Assembly: GCF_000150275.1 (NCBI RefSeq)
Contig: NW_002060948.1
Location: 981,328-1,045,327 of the forward strand
DNA: 64,000 nucleotides
DNA from: Trichoplax adhaerens
Lineage: Eukaryota; Placozoa; Uniplacotomia; Trichoplacea; Trichoplacidae
Direction: 5' to 3'
Below, one piece after another: positions 10,681 through 22,822 of this stretch; the stretch's first letter is position 1, and every line of letters starts with the position of its first letter. The notes below the pieces were generated by a model. The model had not been told where the DNA came from and made no database searches. It saw nothing but the letters and a program-made list of their open reading frames with translations. The translations under genes were made by a program, and so were the position numbers.

Positions 10681-12690
10681 ATCGCATTGGTTATAGGTAA
10701 TACGGGCGTTGGTAAAGGCACTTTCGTCAATTATATGCTTAGGCATGAAATGTTCAGAGATGCAGAATCTGCAGCTGTAGATACCTATGGTCCTGCTACC
10801 TTTACGATCGGTTATGAAATGCGGCCAGAAATCTTATATGCGAAGCCATTTCTAAGCGAGAAATATCCCTTGGTTTTCAAAGATTTCCCCAGATTTCAAG
10901 ATAATAGATTATCAAGCGATGCAGTTGTGACTTCTATTAGCACTGAATTGGCGGTTCGAAATGCTCATCAGGTTAAAAGTAATTTTAATGGAAATCAATA
11001 GTTTGCTCGGTACGAGACTACCTGACTTAAATCAAATGGCGAAGACACTGATTACGCTTCAAGAGGCCAGTCGATATGAGAATGAGTAACTACTGTAATC
11101 TTTATATGGGTATTAGTTGCTTTCTAGTCGATTTCTTCAATAATTCATGCTTTATCATAAGAATCTATGTAGCCTACATCTTGCATTCTCGATCAGATCA
11201 ACAGAAGAGAAGACTAATTTCTTACCCTATTGCAATACTTTAAATACAGTACGGTGCTCGTACTACGAGCATATTGCAAATTCTTAATTTCTCATGTGTC
11301 TGCAACGTCAATGAAAATACACATACTATATGACGAATTATAATTATTAAATCATAGTATGAATGTTTGGCCATTTCAGTCAGTCCACATAGAGACTAAG
11401 CAATTTGTTTTAACTGGCAGCAATCAATGCCTGTTGTCGCACGATACCAACCACAAAGATTTACTTCTTGTACTTGACTATTGAATGTGATCAAGCAGTG
11501 AATTAATTTCCTACTTGCTGATCACATTACTATCCTATTGTGGAAAAACGCGAATCCGGAAGCTCATTGACCTAAATTTTAATCTTTAAACTGAAAAAAA
11601 ACGCGAAGTCCGGAAATGATTAAAGATTTTAACTTTCAAGCTTATTGCGAGCAGAGAATATCATTTAATATAGCTATTTATAACTATGCGCATAATGGCA
11701 ATGTACTAATAGGAGATTAAAGAGCAGTCTAAGCAACTAAAAAATGCTATTAAAACATATCAGGAGAGTAAGAATCGGTCCGAGGCACCAAAAACTTTGA
11801 AATCAGACCTTGAGAATCACCTTTCTGGTTCAGAAGATTCAACTAATTCAATAAAAACATCGGAAGAAATCCCAACTCAAAATAATCAATTAAAGAACAT
11901 GAGGTAAAGCTATTGAGAAGGAAAAAACTAAATTACGTAGAGAAGTAACTGGTATTGATACAGATGACCTCATGCTATTTCGTTCAGCTTCTCTTTCTAA
12001 AAATTGGACTTTATGGCATAGTTGTTTTTTACGATAGAGTTTAAGGCTGATACCAACGCTAAGTGGATATCAGTCAGTGTACATACTGAGGAGAAAATGG
12101 ACAGTGGCACAATACAGTAGATTGATCGAAAGGTTATTATAAAACAAAATTCCGTTCTAAATGGTATGTTAAAGCTTATGCGAAAATGGAAGCTTATATC
12201 AAAACCAGACACGATGCAGGTAATCAACTTCGGATCCAAAAGATTATCATGAAGATAAAATCACTTAAGAGTAAAAAAAAATAAATTAGAAACAAGTTTA
12301 GAAAAGCTTAAAAAGGAAAACAAAGTCCTAAATCAAAATACGTATTCAATCTTTACATGATGGAAATCTTAATGCAGAAAATAATCGAGAAGATTGCGAA
12401 ATGTGATCAAGAAATTAAACAGCTTTCTGGTAGAATTGAATCAAGCCGAAGTTTGATTGAAAAGAATAAGTAGGTACACGACTATTGGATTCACTTTTTT
12501 TAAAGTGTTCCCGATAAGGCCACAGTACCGTAGAAATTCCGGCTTATGAGAGAAATTGCGGAGTTGTTAGACTTTCCATCCCATTTTAATACAAGTCTTC
12601 GTGAAGCCAGATAATCATTTTATAAAAGATCAGCTTCCTTTTCTTCGCTAGCTTTTTGAGATAAATCCTGATAAGGCTGTGTCACAAATT
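10681..12690 (+). pseudogene. Decayed GTPase copy 2 of the cluster
   Basis: The 10687-11001 frame reads a GTPase N-terminus that lacks the initial ~25 residues. Its P-loop has become GNTGVGKGT, so the essential Ser/Thr after Lys is now Gly, and G3 has become FKDFPRF, losing the DxxG glycine. The frame breaks after AVRNAHQVK. From 11625 the homology resumes (KDFNFQAYCEQR, then NIAIYNYAHNGN), followed by coiled-coil-like pieces in shifting frames and the LRIQKI/YIKTR block near 12180-12240. It fades out near 12690. The 11060-11610 interval shows no homology and replaces the expected end of the G domain. Multiple frameshifts and stops make this a clear pseudogene. Confidence 0.85.
11544..11615 (+). 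repeat. Short direct repeat inside the GTPase pseudogene
   Basis: AAAAACGCGAATCCGGAA at 11544-11561 recurs as an A-rich run with ACGCGAAGTCCGGAA at 11594-11615, just before homology to the intact paralogues resumes. It could mark an insertion or slippage boundary associated with the disruption of the gene. Confidence 0.4.
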
Positions 12691-14488
12691 TCTTCTTCGT
12701 GAACGGTTAACTCCTCTAGCAACTAATATCCTAATACATTCGAGGTACGTATAGGCAATGAATTACTCGAAAAAGTATTCCGTTAAAATGTTTACTATAT
12801 CGCTCGACGAGCCTTTCTAACTACTGATTTTCGGAACAACTAGTCGTTGTGAGCTCGCTCCTTTTATGCTCTCTGGGAGCGGCCGCTGGTGCATTCTAAC
12901 AAACTGAGCTCTAATCATTTTCTTCGTTTAGTGCAAGATTACATCTTACAATCAATAATAGGACTCAGTATAGTCAAAATTGGTAAACAACATTAATTAG
13001 AATAAACCAATTAAGAACCAATTAGAGCTTTGAAGCTCTAAGCAATTTCCACAGGTGCAAGTAATTACCAGTTAGATTACTTAATAAATGTTTCAAGAAA
13101 TAGCTTATTTTTGCTGAAATTAAATAGATGCAGTAAAACAGTTTTGATATTTCTATCTTGTAATCTATCTTTGTAATTGATAATTTAACTTTCCGGATAT
13201 ACTGAAATTTACTGGAACTATACATAATTATAGTAAACTTAATCCCTTTTGTTTCTTTCTAATATCTATTTTAGGAATAGCATAATCAACTGTTCCAAGT
13301 ATAAATTTAAGCGTACATCCTGCATAATCTAGAAACATCATCAAAAAGTATGTTACTCAAATGTTAATCATACGTTTGGTTTAAAGTTTAATTCCCGTTC
13401 ATTTAAACAGGCAGTCTACGAATATCTCATGATAAAAGCTGATTGGGTAAAAACGGGAAATTTTTTCTTTCAAAAATTAATCAAATTGATACGATCTTCC
13501 TATTCTTACCTCATCATATAGTACAGAAAATTCCATCACCCTAAAATTTAACATGTCGAGTAGCTCTTTTTATCCTTTTAAATCTCTGTTTTGTTTGCAT
13601 TGCGGAGCTGGTAGCCGACATAACATTCCTAGTCCACTAGGTCTGTATGAAAAAGGGCTAGTAGAGGCGGTAGATAGAGTCGGTTTTCGGTTTGCTGAAG
13701 TAGCACTTGCCTCGGGAGTGGTCTGGCTTTCTGATGTTATTGCAGTTGTAGACACTTACATAGCATATAACTCTTAGATGAAAGCTTATAGCTAGATAGT
13801 TTAACTCGTTAACGAAGTTTTACATATACTAACCTATTTAATTTCGTAAAACTAATTCTATGTTAACAGTCCTCTTACTCATACTAGAAATGGCAGGGTA
13901 TCATTAAATTTTAAAGCCACCTTTCGATGCAATTTGCTAAATAACAATCAAATTACGGCAAACTAAAGCATTAGACACGCTACATTGGCAAGTGGATTTA
14001 TTTACGTATAAGACGTGAGAATATAATAATTACAATGCTATACAAAAATCACAGAGGAGTATTCTCTTTAATGTTAAAATATAGAAATAGTTAGTTACGC
14101 TACATCAATTTTGATGATAAATTGTATATTTTTAATTAAATTTTAATTTCTACATAGATTAGAAAGTATTGATAGTCTATTTTGTCTACTTTATGATAGA
14201 TTTTTTATTGTAACAGTTCGATATCATAATTACACGACATTATCAGCTGTTAATAAAATAAAATAAATCATTTGTGAAATATAAGTAACAAGTCGGTATT
14301 ATAAGGATTAAAGCCAACAAATCCTGGAAAAAAGGCATAAATATTCAGCAAATTATGCTAGATACAGCAGGAGTTTATTTAATGTCATTATTTTGATATT
14401 GCCGAAGTTGTTGTAGGTTAAAAATTGATTTTGTTCTTTTGTTATTATCCGTGAATCTATCAATTGCAAGACGGTAATACTTCTTATA
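12691..14488. other. Intergenic region with an overlapping ORF pair
   Basis: No gene is firmly identified. At 13553-13777 two frames are open on opposite strands: a 74-codon plus-strand frame and a 61-codon minus-strand frame that is Ser/Thr/Pro-rich. Local GC content is higher than in the flanks, so one may be an exon, but I cannot join either to neighbours by splice phase and I recognise neither. Confidence 0.3.
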
Positions 14489-17400
14489 TTAGTTGAAGAA
14501 TTCGGCTAGACGAGGATCTGAGCGTAACTTTTGTTCTAGCGCCAGATACTTGTGCGGAGCTAGTTCTTTATGTCTGCAAAATAGAAAAGTAGATTTGAAC
14601 ATAAAATCAATTTTTACGACAAGTAAAAATAGCTGTAACAGTAAGTTATCAAAGCAAAACTCAAAATTTAATGGTAAAATAAAGATATTCTAGACATGTA
14701 CGCATAAAATGCGATAAGCAAATCGCTATTTTATACCTGCTTATTACCCTCTCCCCTAAAAAAATTATTAAACTATTATTATCATTTACATGCTACTGTT
14801 GCAGTTGACTGTAGTCCAACATAAAGAGTATTGTAGATCAAATGTGAACAGATGACTTCTTTACTTGTTTGTAACGTCGATTAATTTAAGAATGTAATTT
14901 TAGCATCTTATAGCGCCTTAAGGCTTTATTAACTGTGTTCTGCTTAAACAAGAAACACAACATTAGGTTCTTTTTAATATCAACATGACTTAGACTTTAC
15001 CGATTAAGTCGTAATTCCAAAATATGTATCCTAAACATAGCTTCGCTACAGTAATTTAGGTATTCCTCCTCATCTTCCTTTTGCATAGATGCTTGATTCT
15101 GTTGATACCAGGCCTGTTTGCGTTGTAATTCTTGTGTTTCCTAAGTAAAGTTAAATTTTAATCATGAGATAAATGATATTAGTCTATGGTAATTGCTCAT
15201 ACAGATGCAATATAATCATCGTGATGGCTTTAAGAATATTATTCATAGCGATATATTCGTGAAAGACTTGATATGGTGTCATATCATTAGATAAATTTTT
15301 ATCTATGCGATACTGACTTTTTCAAATCGGCTTTGAATTAAGTTAGCTTGATCGATCAATCGCTGTTTAAGATCTTGTAAACACTTCTCTTTCAATTCGT
15401 AAGCATTACTTCGAGTGATATTTTCAGCATTTTCGATTTGTGCCAAAAATGGTGCTAAATAATCTAATTCGCGTTCATCGCGATGTAGCTCTTCCTCGCG
15501 TTGTTGACGTAGCTGGACGAAGTTAATAGGGGAAAAAATAGTCCAGGCATTAATATATTATTATTAAAGCCATAAATTTATAGTTATTGACTAACTCTAA
15601 TAGTACATTTGCAATTTATCTTAACCAATGGCAATCAGAAAGCTTACCAGTTCTTCGCGATGCAATTTCGCTTTCACATTACGGTCGGTATCATACACCG
15701 AAATAGAAAGTTCTGATGCAGTTTCTTCTTTTGATCGATCAATTAATATTTCTCGAACCTAAATATGCAAATTTTAAGAGTAGGAGACTTAAATATATGA
15801 AACTTATTCCAAATTTTTATCAATGATATTCAATTATGTTTTTCTTTAAATTTAACAATGACAACTTACTTCTGCTTCAGATGCTCTAACCGCATCGATA
15901 CTTTTCAATTCTTCACTAATGAGTGAAGTTAACATCTCATAAAGATGGCGTAGTTTAGGCTGTTTCTGATGTATATCAACCTATCAAGATATTTCTGTCA
16001 TATTATCATCACCAGGTAATTTAATTATTTTATTACTTCACCTAGACTAAACACTAGGGCTGTCATTATTTACATCCATTGCTATACTGCTTTAAATTGT
16101 CGATTTAGATTATCTAATTATTAATATTATACATAAATTACCTGAAATGTTGATGTCATATCTGGTGTCATTGATAAAGTAACACCTTTATCATGAGCAT
16201 TTGCTGGTTTTAGGAATTCTCTTTTCGATGCTGTAATACGATTATCTCCAAGGTGATAAATTAATTGTATTCTGTTATCCGAGATTTGAAATATTCTTTC
16301 AGCTACATCATCATCAGCTAATTTCTCAGCGTTTCGATTAAATCTCTCCACAATTTTCTAGCAGTGATAACGATATTATTATTATATTACATTAAACATA
16401 TATTAAATATCACATTGTATATATTGAATAAATTGATAAGTTTGTCTTCTGTGTTATAAAACTGTACATGTGTATGTTATATAGTCAAATAATTTCAAAC
16501 TAATTATTTGAATATGCACCAAAATTGGCCTTTCAGATTCTGTCATCGGATTATATTTCTTTGCAGGGCCAAATTTTTTTGCACGACTACCAAAATATGT
16601 TGCTCGATAATATAGGAAATCAGGTCGGTCTTTAAAAGTTTCTACCATCGATGTTGGCGTTTCCTCTCGGCTAACAAGTCCATCGACTCGAGCACTATAA
16701 ATTAACAGTATCAAAGTATAATTTATATGTTATGGGCAGAATCTCTAATTGTAAAATAATTTAGCAGAAAAAATCTGAACGATGATTAGCATTAGAATTT
16801 GGACCGATATATGCTATAAATATGAATATTGTAATTCCACTATATATAACTTCAATTTCTCACAAGTTATATGAGATGGATCTGCATAGATAGATCCGCA
16901 TAATGATAATCGTAGTACATCAGATCATATTTGCTATAAATACGGGTATACATATATTTCATTAGTGATGCACAGTAGTTTTAATATCTTACGGGCTATA
17001 AAATATCATCACTCTTTCATTCTCAGGCCCTGGAGCGGAATATTGAAAGGTGTGCTCTGAATCCAATTTGAAAAAGAAATCAAATTAAATTATTAATTTT
17101 TAGACTTTCTTATTTATAGTACTAGTCGTAGGATATTTAATAAAAACCTTTAAGTGCTTGCATTTTGCCGATATTAGACCCAATACGACCTGGAGAAAAT
17201 TCTTCAGTAATTTTACCGGTGGTGTGATCATAACAACGCAAATTTAATTTATCTTTGCGATGTTTAAACCACTCTTTTGTTTTAAGCACATTTTTCACTG
17301 TAATTTGCAATCAAATTATATATTACTAACTTGACAGCTCAAAAACTACATTGCTTAAAGCGCTTCATTAGGAAGTATGTTATATCGCTATCAAATAATT

Positions 17401-19618
17401 ACTTTCAATATCGTCGAATATGGATAGTTTTGTGATCAAGCCATCTCGGACTAAATATTCAGCAAATTTTTCCAGTTTTGCTCTTTTGTACAAAATAGTT
17501 TTTTTGCCTTGAGGACTTCGTGTCTGATACTCTAGTAAAATTAATTGTAATCGGAGTATAGCTAATTGGAACTTGAAAGTTTACCACACCGTACTGTATT
17601 TACATACGAGTGTTACATAGATTTGCTTCGCCTGAAATCCAATAATATCGGCAATAGTAAAATTTACCTGTGCGTGATATCTCAATCGCTTCAATCCATG
17701 CTGGCGGTAAATCAATCTGTTCATCTTTTATCTCCTCCTGAATGATTAATAAATTGGTTGAATAATTAAATTGTAGCTGCAAAATTTTAATTCACACAAA
17801 ATTCTGCACTATACACAAACCTCATCATCATCAAGATCCAATATACTATCATCTTCTTTTTGATGAAGTGCTAGTAGTGGCTTATCAACATTAGGGAATA
17901 AAAATTCCCATTTTGCAGGGTCTCCTAAATCGTAAATCATGTTCTGAATAGTATAATTAGAATAATTTTGTCAGTTTTGATTACTGTTAAAAGCCGGCGT
18001 TAGGTCGTATACTTTGAATTTGTAAAACAATAAAGAAATGATCTAAATTTTTAACACCTGTACACCTTCCGAACAGTCTTGCATGTTAACCCAAAAATTT
18101 AGATTGTTCCATACGCATTCAATGCCGAGGTAGTTGTCATCTTGAGCTGATCTAGCTTGACCAGTTAATGGCTCAATAAAGAATGTTTCAGCGACTTCAC
18201 GCTTTCCGGATAAAATCATAACCCAACAATGAACTCGTAAGCCATGCAATGGATCTGGTTTGGGCTTTTCTAGTGCCTACAAATGGTGAATTTTTGTTAA
18301 TCATTTACAACTACCGTAAATTTACAAATTTATCAATCAAGAATTAGGCTAATAGCTTACAGCAATCCTTTTCAATTCTATTTCCTTCTGTTTATTTTCT
18401 TCATTCTTAATTTCTTCTACCCTTTTCTTGTCTTGATCACGTAAATACTTACTGCGCAAATCTTTTGGTGGTTTAACAGTATACTTATTTTGTTCTTTAG
18501 TAGCCTCTACTTCTACTAACTGTTTAATATCATAAATATAAATGATAATTTACATTAGATTTACTGTCATTGACGACATGGACAATACAAGTGTGCACAT
18601 GAAATGTAATTTACCTCTTCCTGTTGAGTTATGAGTGGACAAAATTCTCGACTTTGATCCATGTATGTTGTCTCGCGAGAGGCGTAGCCAAGAACGCAAT
18701 ATGCATCATATCCTACTCCAAGGAGCAATGAGCACAATAACATACTGAAATCGAAGCTATTGCCTTTTTGCCTTCTCAGAATTGTCGTCGAAGAGCATAA
18801 AATATTGGGCTAATCAAATCAGAAAGTTATTTAAATCAAAAGAAGTTGTAGGAAAGGTATTTAGAAAACTATCTCAGCTTTATTTGATGCATTAATGTCA
18901 TCTTATTTTCAACTTACTGGCTCTGTTGTTGGTGTTAACGGTTCAAATGTTAAAAAATCGGAGACAAAAGTTGCTGCTCCATCGTAAGTATACAGTTCTT
19001 TATATGGTAATTCGGTTGGATGTAATGAAGTGCAAATCAATTTCTAGTGATGTTAAAAATGATGAATGCATCAAGATCACTTTCTACATCATATTAATTT
19101 ATTTATCCTCAGTACAATAATCAGAAAGTTTTAGAACAGAATATTTACCTCTATTCCGCATTCGTTAAGTGGTGTCATAAACAGTGGCTTTCGATCGCGA
19201 TATAGATGTGCAAATTGTTTCTTAAAGTTATCGCAATATGACAAGATTAGTTCTTCCTTTTGTGAATTCTGGGTGTATGATAACGGTAGTTGATCTACAT
19301 CAATATCATTTGGTCTAATAAAAATCAAAATAACGAATTTGTTAAAGCAAGAAAAATATATTGTTAATCTATAGATTTGACTGAGAAGTGACACGTTGCT
19401 AGTTCTAATAAAGCCTAGAAAGTATTGTTCGATAGTCTTTGCCTGAGTTGATTTAAAATCGTAATAACCAACTACTATCACTCTTCATTGGTAATTATTT
19501 ATTAGTTAGTAACGATAAAAGAATTCGACTTCTATTTTAGCATGAGTAGATCTACTTACAGATCGATTTTTGGAGCTTCAATTGTGATTGAAGCTAATCT
19601 CTTCTTGAGTTCTTCCAT
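14489..19618 (-). CDS. DRC7: Dynein regulatory complex subunit 7 (DRC7/CCDC135), 18 exons
   Basis: DRC7 is a linker subunit of the nexin-dynein regulatory complex of motile cilia. The model has 830 aa (human about 874). Exons from the start: 19618-19560, 19314-19149, 19043-18918, 18809-18615, 18519-18361, 18276-18058, 17943-17821, 17737-17668, 17531-17403, 17297-17148, 17056-16993, 16694-16520, 16357-16142, 15980-15870, 15758-15648, 15512-15318, 15140-15001, 14573-14489. Phases agree throughout and junctions are GT-AG. Family signatures visible are DRKPLFMTPLNECG, LLCSLLLGVGYDAYCV (142-156), HCWVMILSGKREV (from 251), DLGDPAKWEF, DGLVSREETPTSM, ITASKREFLKPA and the C-terminal KYLALEQKLRSDPRLAEFF. 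The second half is coiled coil. In the transglutaminase-like region the residue before FDFS is Ser135, where relatives as I recall carry Cys. The start is the only upstream in-frame ATG. Confidence 0.93.
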
Positions 19619-19853
19619 ATCTATTGAACATATGGTAGAATACCAGTTACCATTAAGGTTTACAATAATCTATTGACTATCGTAATGGAGATTTTTGGAA
19701 TATTTAAAGAACGGATCGCGTTGAAAGATAATACGCTGAAATTAAAGCAACAACCTTGTAATAGTTTAATGGATCTTTTTAGAGGATATTCGAAGATATA
19801 GCGATGAGCTATAGTAAATCATTAGTTGTATCATCATCGCTGAAATTGAATTT

Positions 19854-19866
19854 GTTGCATAGCAAC
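19854..19866. promoter_or_regulatory. RFX X-box-like site
   Basis: GTTGCATAGCAAC is an inverted repeat matching the X-box form GTNRCC-N-RGYAAC with one mismatch. It lies about 236 bp upstream of the DRC7 ATG. RFX transcription factors activate ciliary genes through such sites across animals, so position and target type agree. Use in this organism is inference. Confidence 0.6.
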
Positions 19867-19882
19867 GGTAAATGATTGAAAA

Positions 19883-19893
19883 ACGCATGCGCA
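19883..19893. promoter_or_regulatory. NRF1-like palindrome ACGCATGCGCA
   Basis: A GC-rich palindromic core (CGCATGCG) stands out in AT-rich DNA 17 bp beyond the X-box-like site. It resembles NRF1 binding sites (GCGCAnGCGC). It could serve DRC7, the divergent NAPE-PLD gene, or both. Confidence 0.35.
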
Positions 19894-20922
19894 ACTTTCT
19901 TCCTACTGGTAGGCAAGGTACACAAATAGTAATCTGGCCCTATACTGTGTAACAATACCGTTTACCAGTAAAGGTAGTGTCGATGAAATCAACACTGCTA
20001 TTGCACCTTATCGGTTACTGTATTTGCAAAGCTAGAATAGAATCTGCTAGAGCCTTATGCAATAAAGAGCATACAAAATAATCTTAGAGCTATATAAATA
20101 TAAAGTTGAGCCTGATGAATTATTAGAATTTGAATATTTCTTCACCTTATCTGTCAAGAAGAACTCACCAATACTAGAGTAAAGAATAGTGCAAATCTAA
20201 TGTTGAAACGGCCGGTCTCAGCTAGGAATATTTGCAAGTGATTTCTACAATATTGCATCACGAACAGACGAGTACTTTTTGATTGTGGATTAACCTGAGA
20301 ATCCTTGAAGGTAGTTGTTTGCCTGTTATAACTACATATATGTACACTATAATCACTGATGTATCATTGTCAACTATATGATTGATCTATACTTGTTACA
20401 GATGTATTTTAAAGTTTTAAATTTTACTATTTGAAATTATTTAATTATAAATAATGAGTCCCTGGTGTCGTAAAGCTCCCTAGCCGGCATTCACAACAAT
20501 GTTTGTATTGCATCGAATGCAATATGGAAATTGCAACCTAGCATGTGGCTATTTATTTGCAACTACGCCCTCATATCTCTGTGACTACTTAGTTGTTATA
20601 CTATAATAAATATGAGCTGCGAAGATCAAAGCTCAAAACAGATTTTTTTGCAGTAAAGTTGTAGGGAACACAGTCCGTACGTCAGTTAGCTATATCGATA
20701 AAGTGCGATAGATTTGTTTACGGAGTTATAGGGACTCCAGTCTGCTACTATAAACTGCTGAAGTAAACGTAAGATAGGATCCTTAGTAGATGATCGCATA
20801 TACCGTCTTTCGGCAGAAGCATGAGTTTTTCTCAGATAAGAGTGTGATCGATTGTTAGATTCTTGCCAATTATGATTGTTATTAATTGCTATTTTCCTTT
20901 ACAGAAATTTTGCTAAATACGT

Positions 20923-22822
20923 ATGATGCTTTTTTCTCGCGGATTGAATTTGGCAAGTAGCTGCAAAAACTCTCACAAACTTACTTCCAGGTGGAATACC
21001 TTGAGAACCTTGTATGTGGTACATGTAGATAGTATTAAAATTTAAAATTGAAGTGTTTCCTATTGATAAATTGGTTGTATTGGTGAAGGATTACATGCAC
21101 GTAGCTATGTGATCGTAGTATATGAGCAGTTATATTTAACGGGTGATCATTTCTTTTGTACTACAAATACTGAATGTATTGAATTAGATCATCAACAAAT
21201 AAATCTCAAGCTGAACTAACTGACAAAGCTGCTATAAAAAGTCGGCAATGGTATGACGATAGCAAGAAGCGATGTACTTTCATTAACGGCCGCTTTGTTG
21301 ATCCCTGGCAAGAGTTTCGACTCCCTTCCTTAAGCGATGCATGGCAAATTCTATTTAATGAAAAAGATGAGAGTAATATTCCTTCTAAACAGGTCGTGTG
21401 ATAGCATAAAGTTATCCATATACTTCTGTTCTATAAATTTATTTATTGGATCTTTATCGTTATTTAGGTCTTAGATTCAATCTTACCGATCGTTACACCA
21501 GATCATAATCTATTAGCAAGTCCCCCAGTTGATAAGATTACTACCACTTGGATAGGTCATTCAACATTGCTAACCCAATTTGAAGATTTATCTATCCTAA
21601 CTGATCCAATCTTCAGCGATAGATGTTCGCCTTCACAATTATTTGGACCTAAGCGATATCGAAGTGCACCATGCAAAATAAATGAATTACCACCAATTGA
21701 TGCTGTATGCATCAGTCATAACCACTACGACCACTTAGATTATAATTCAGTTGTTGAACTTAACCGACGTTTTCATGATCAGTTGGCTTGGTTTATCCCA
21801 AAAGGTTTAAAGAAATGGTTTCAAGAGTGTCATTGTAATAATATCATAGGTAAGCACATTTTTACATTTACATTCGTCACCAGACTTTTGCATTATTTAA
21901 CTAAGATAAACCTAAATCTGCAACGGTTTTTGCCACATCAGAACTTGACTGGTGGGAAGAATGCAATCATCCATTTCATAAGAAATTTAAATTTATTTTC
22001 GTTCCAAGTCGACATTGGTCTAAAAGATCGCTATTTGATACTTGTGGATCTTTATGGGGAGGATGGATAGTTACTGGATCTAATCATAATGTAACTAATT
22101 ATGCTTTGGCATATCTTCACTTATCATGATATGCATAAAACGAATAATTCACTAGTATTAGTGATACAATAATGTATGATTAAATCTAAAAATACCACGT
22201 ATGACTTCTTGTATTTTACATGCCATTCTAAGATAAAATTATACTATTGTGTCAGTACCTTATGAAAGCTAGTGATTATCTTTAATCAATTAAATCGCTT
22301 AAAACTCTCATTCATCCATTGAACTCTCTAGTTTTACTTTGTGGGTGATACTGGATATTCTGATATCTTTCAATTAATTGGCCATTCCTACGGTCCTTTC
22401 GACCTTGCTGCAATTCCTATCGGCTGCTATTTACCAAGGTACTAAATAAAATATATTACGCAAGCATTGGATGTAGTTTTATGTAATCATCTAGAACCCA
22501 TCTGTTTCACCATACAGGATCTTAATGAAGAATCAGCACGTAAATACTGAAGAAGCTGTACAGATCCATCATGATATTAAATCAAAGAATTCTTTGGGAA
22601 TTCATTGGGGTACATTTCAACTTAGTTACGAAGTGAGTATTTTAGATTTATATTTTGAAAAATCTCTTTAAATTATATCCGAAATGTCAAATTAATTTTT
22701 TTGGACGGTTCCAGCATTATCTAGATCCTCTACATGAGCTAAAACGTCTAACAGCGCAAGAGTCAATGTCTGGCTCTGATTTTTTTGTATTGCACCATGG
22801 AGAAAGCAAGATTATTTCTTGA
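20923..22822 (+). CDS. NAPEPLD: N-acyl-phosphatidylethanolamine-hydrolysing phospholipase D, 7 exons
   Basis: NAPE-PLD is a zinc metallo-beta-lactamase-fold enzyme that releases N-acylethanolamines such as anandamide from membrane NAPE. Exons: 20923-20990, 21188-21392, 21468-21849, 21942-22090, 22332-22438, 22518-22632, 22715-22822, giving 377 aa (human 393). Metal ligands are intact: HNHYDH at 175-180, H243 in PSRHW, D274 in VGDTG, and H333 in GIHWGTF. All sit ten residues before their human counterparts as I recall them, which supports exons 2-7. GRFVDPW and GPKRYRSAP are family signatures. The first exon (double ATG, 22 codons) is chosen by phase and its GT donor and is less certain; the exon 2 donor (GTCGTG) is unusual. 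The gene is transcribed divergently from DRC7. Confidence 0.93.

Noticed and set aside
13553-13777. Open frames on both strands
   Set aside because: Neither can be joined to flanking exons and neither is recognised; kept only as a low-confidence note in the spacer entry.
14997-15140. Stop of DRC7 at 14997
   Set aside because: The in-frame TAA overlaps a good splice donor, and an exon at 14573-14489 restores the conserved family C-terminus in phase.
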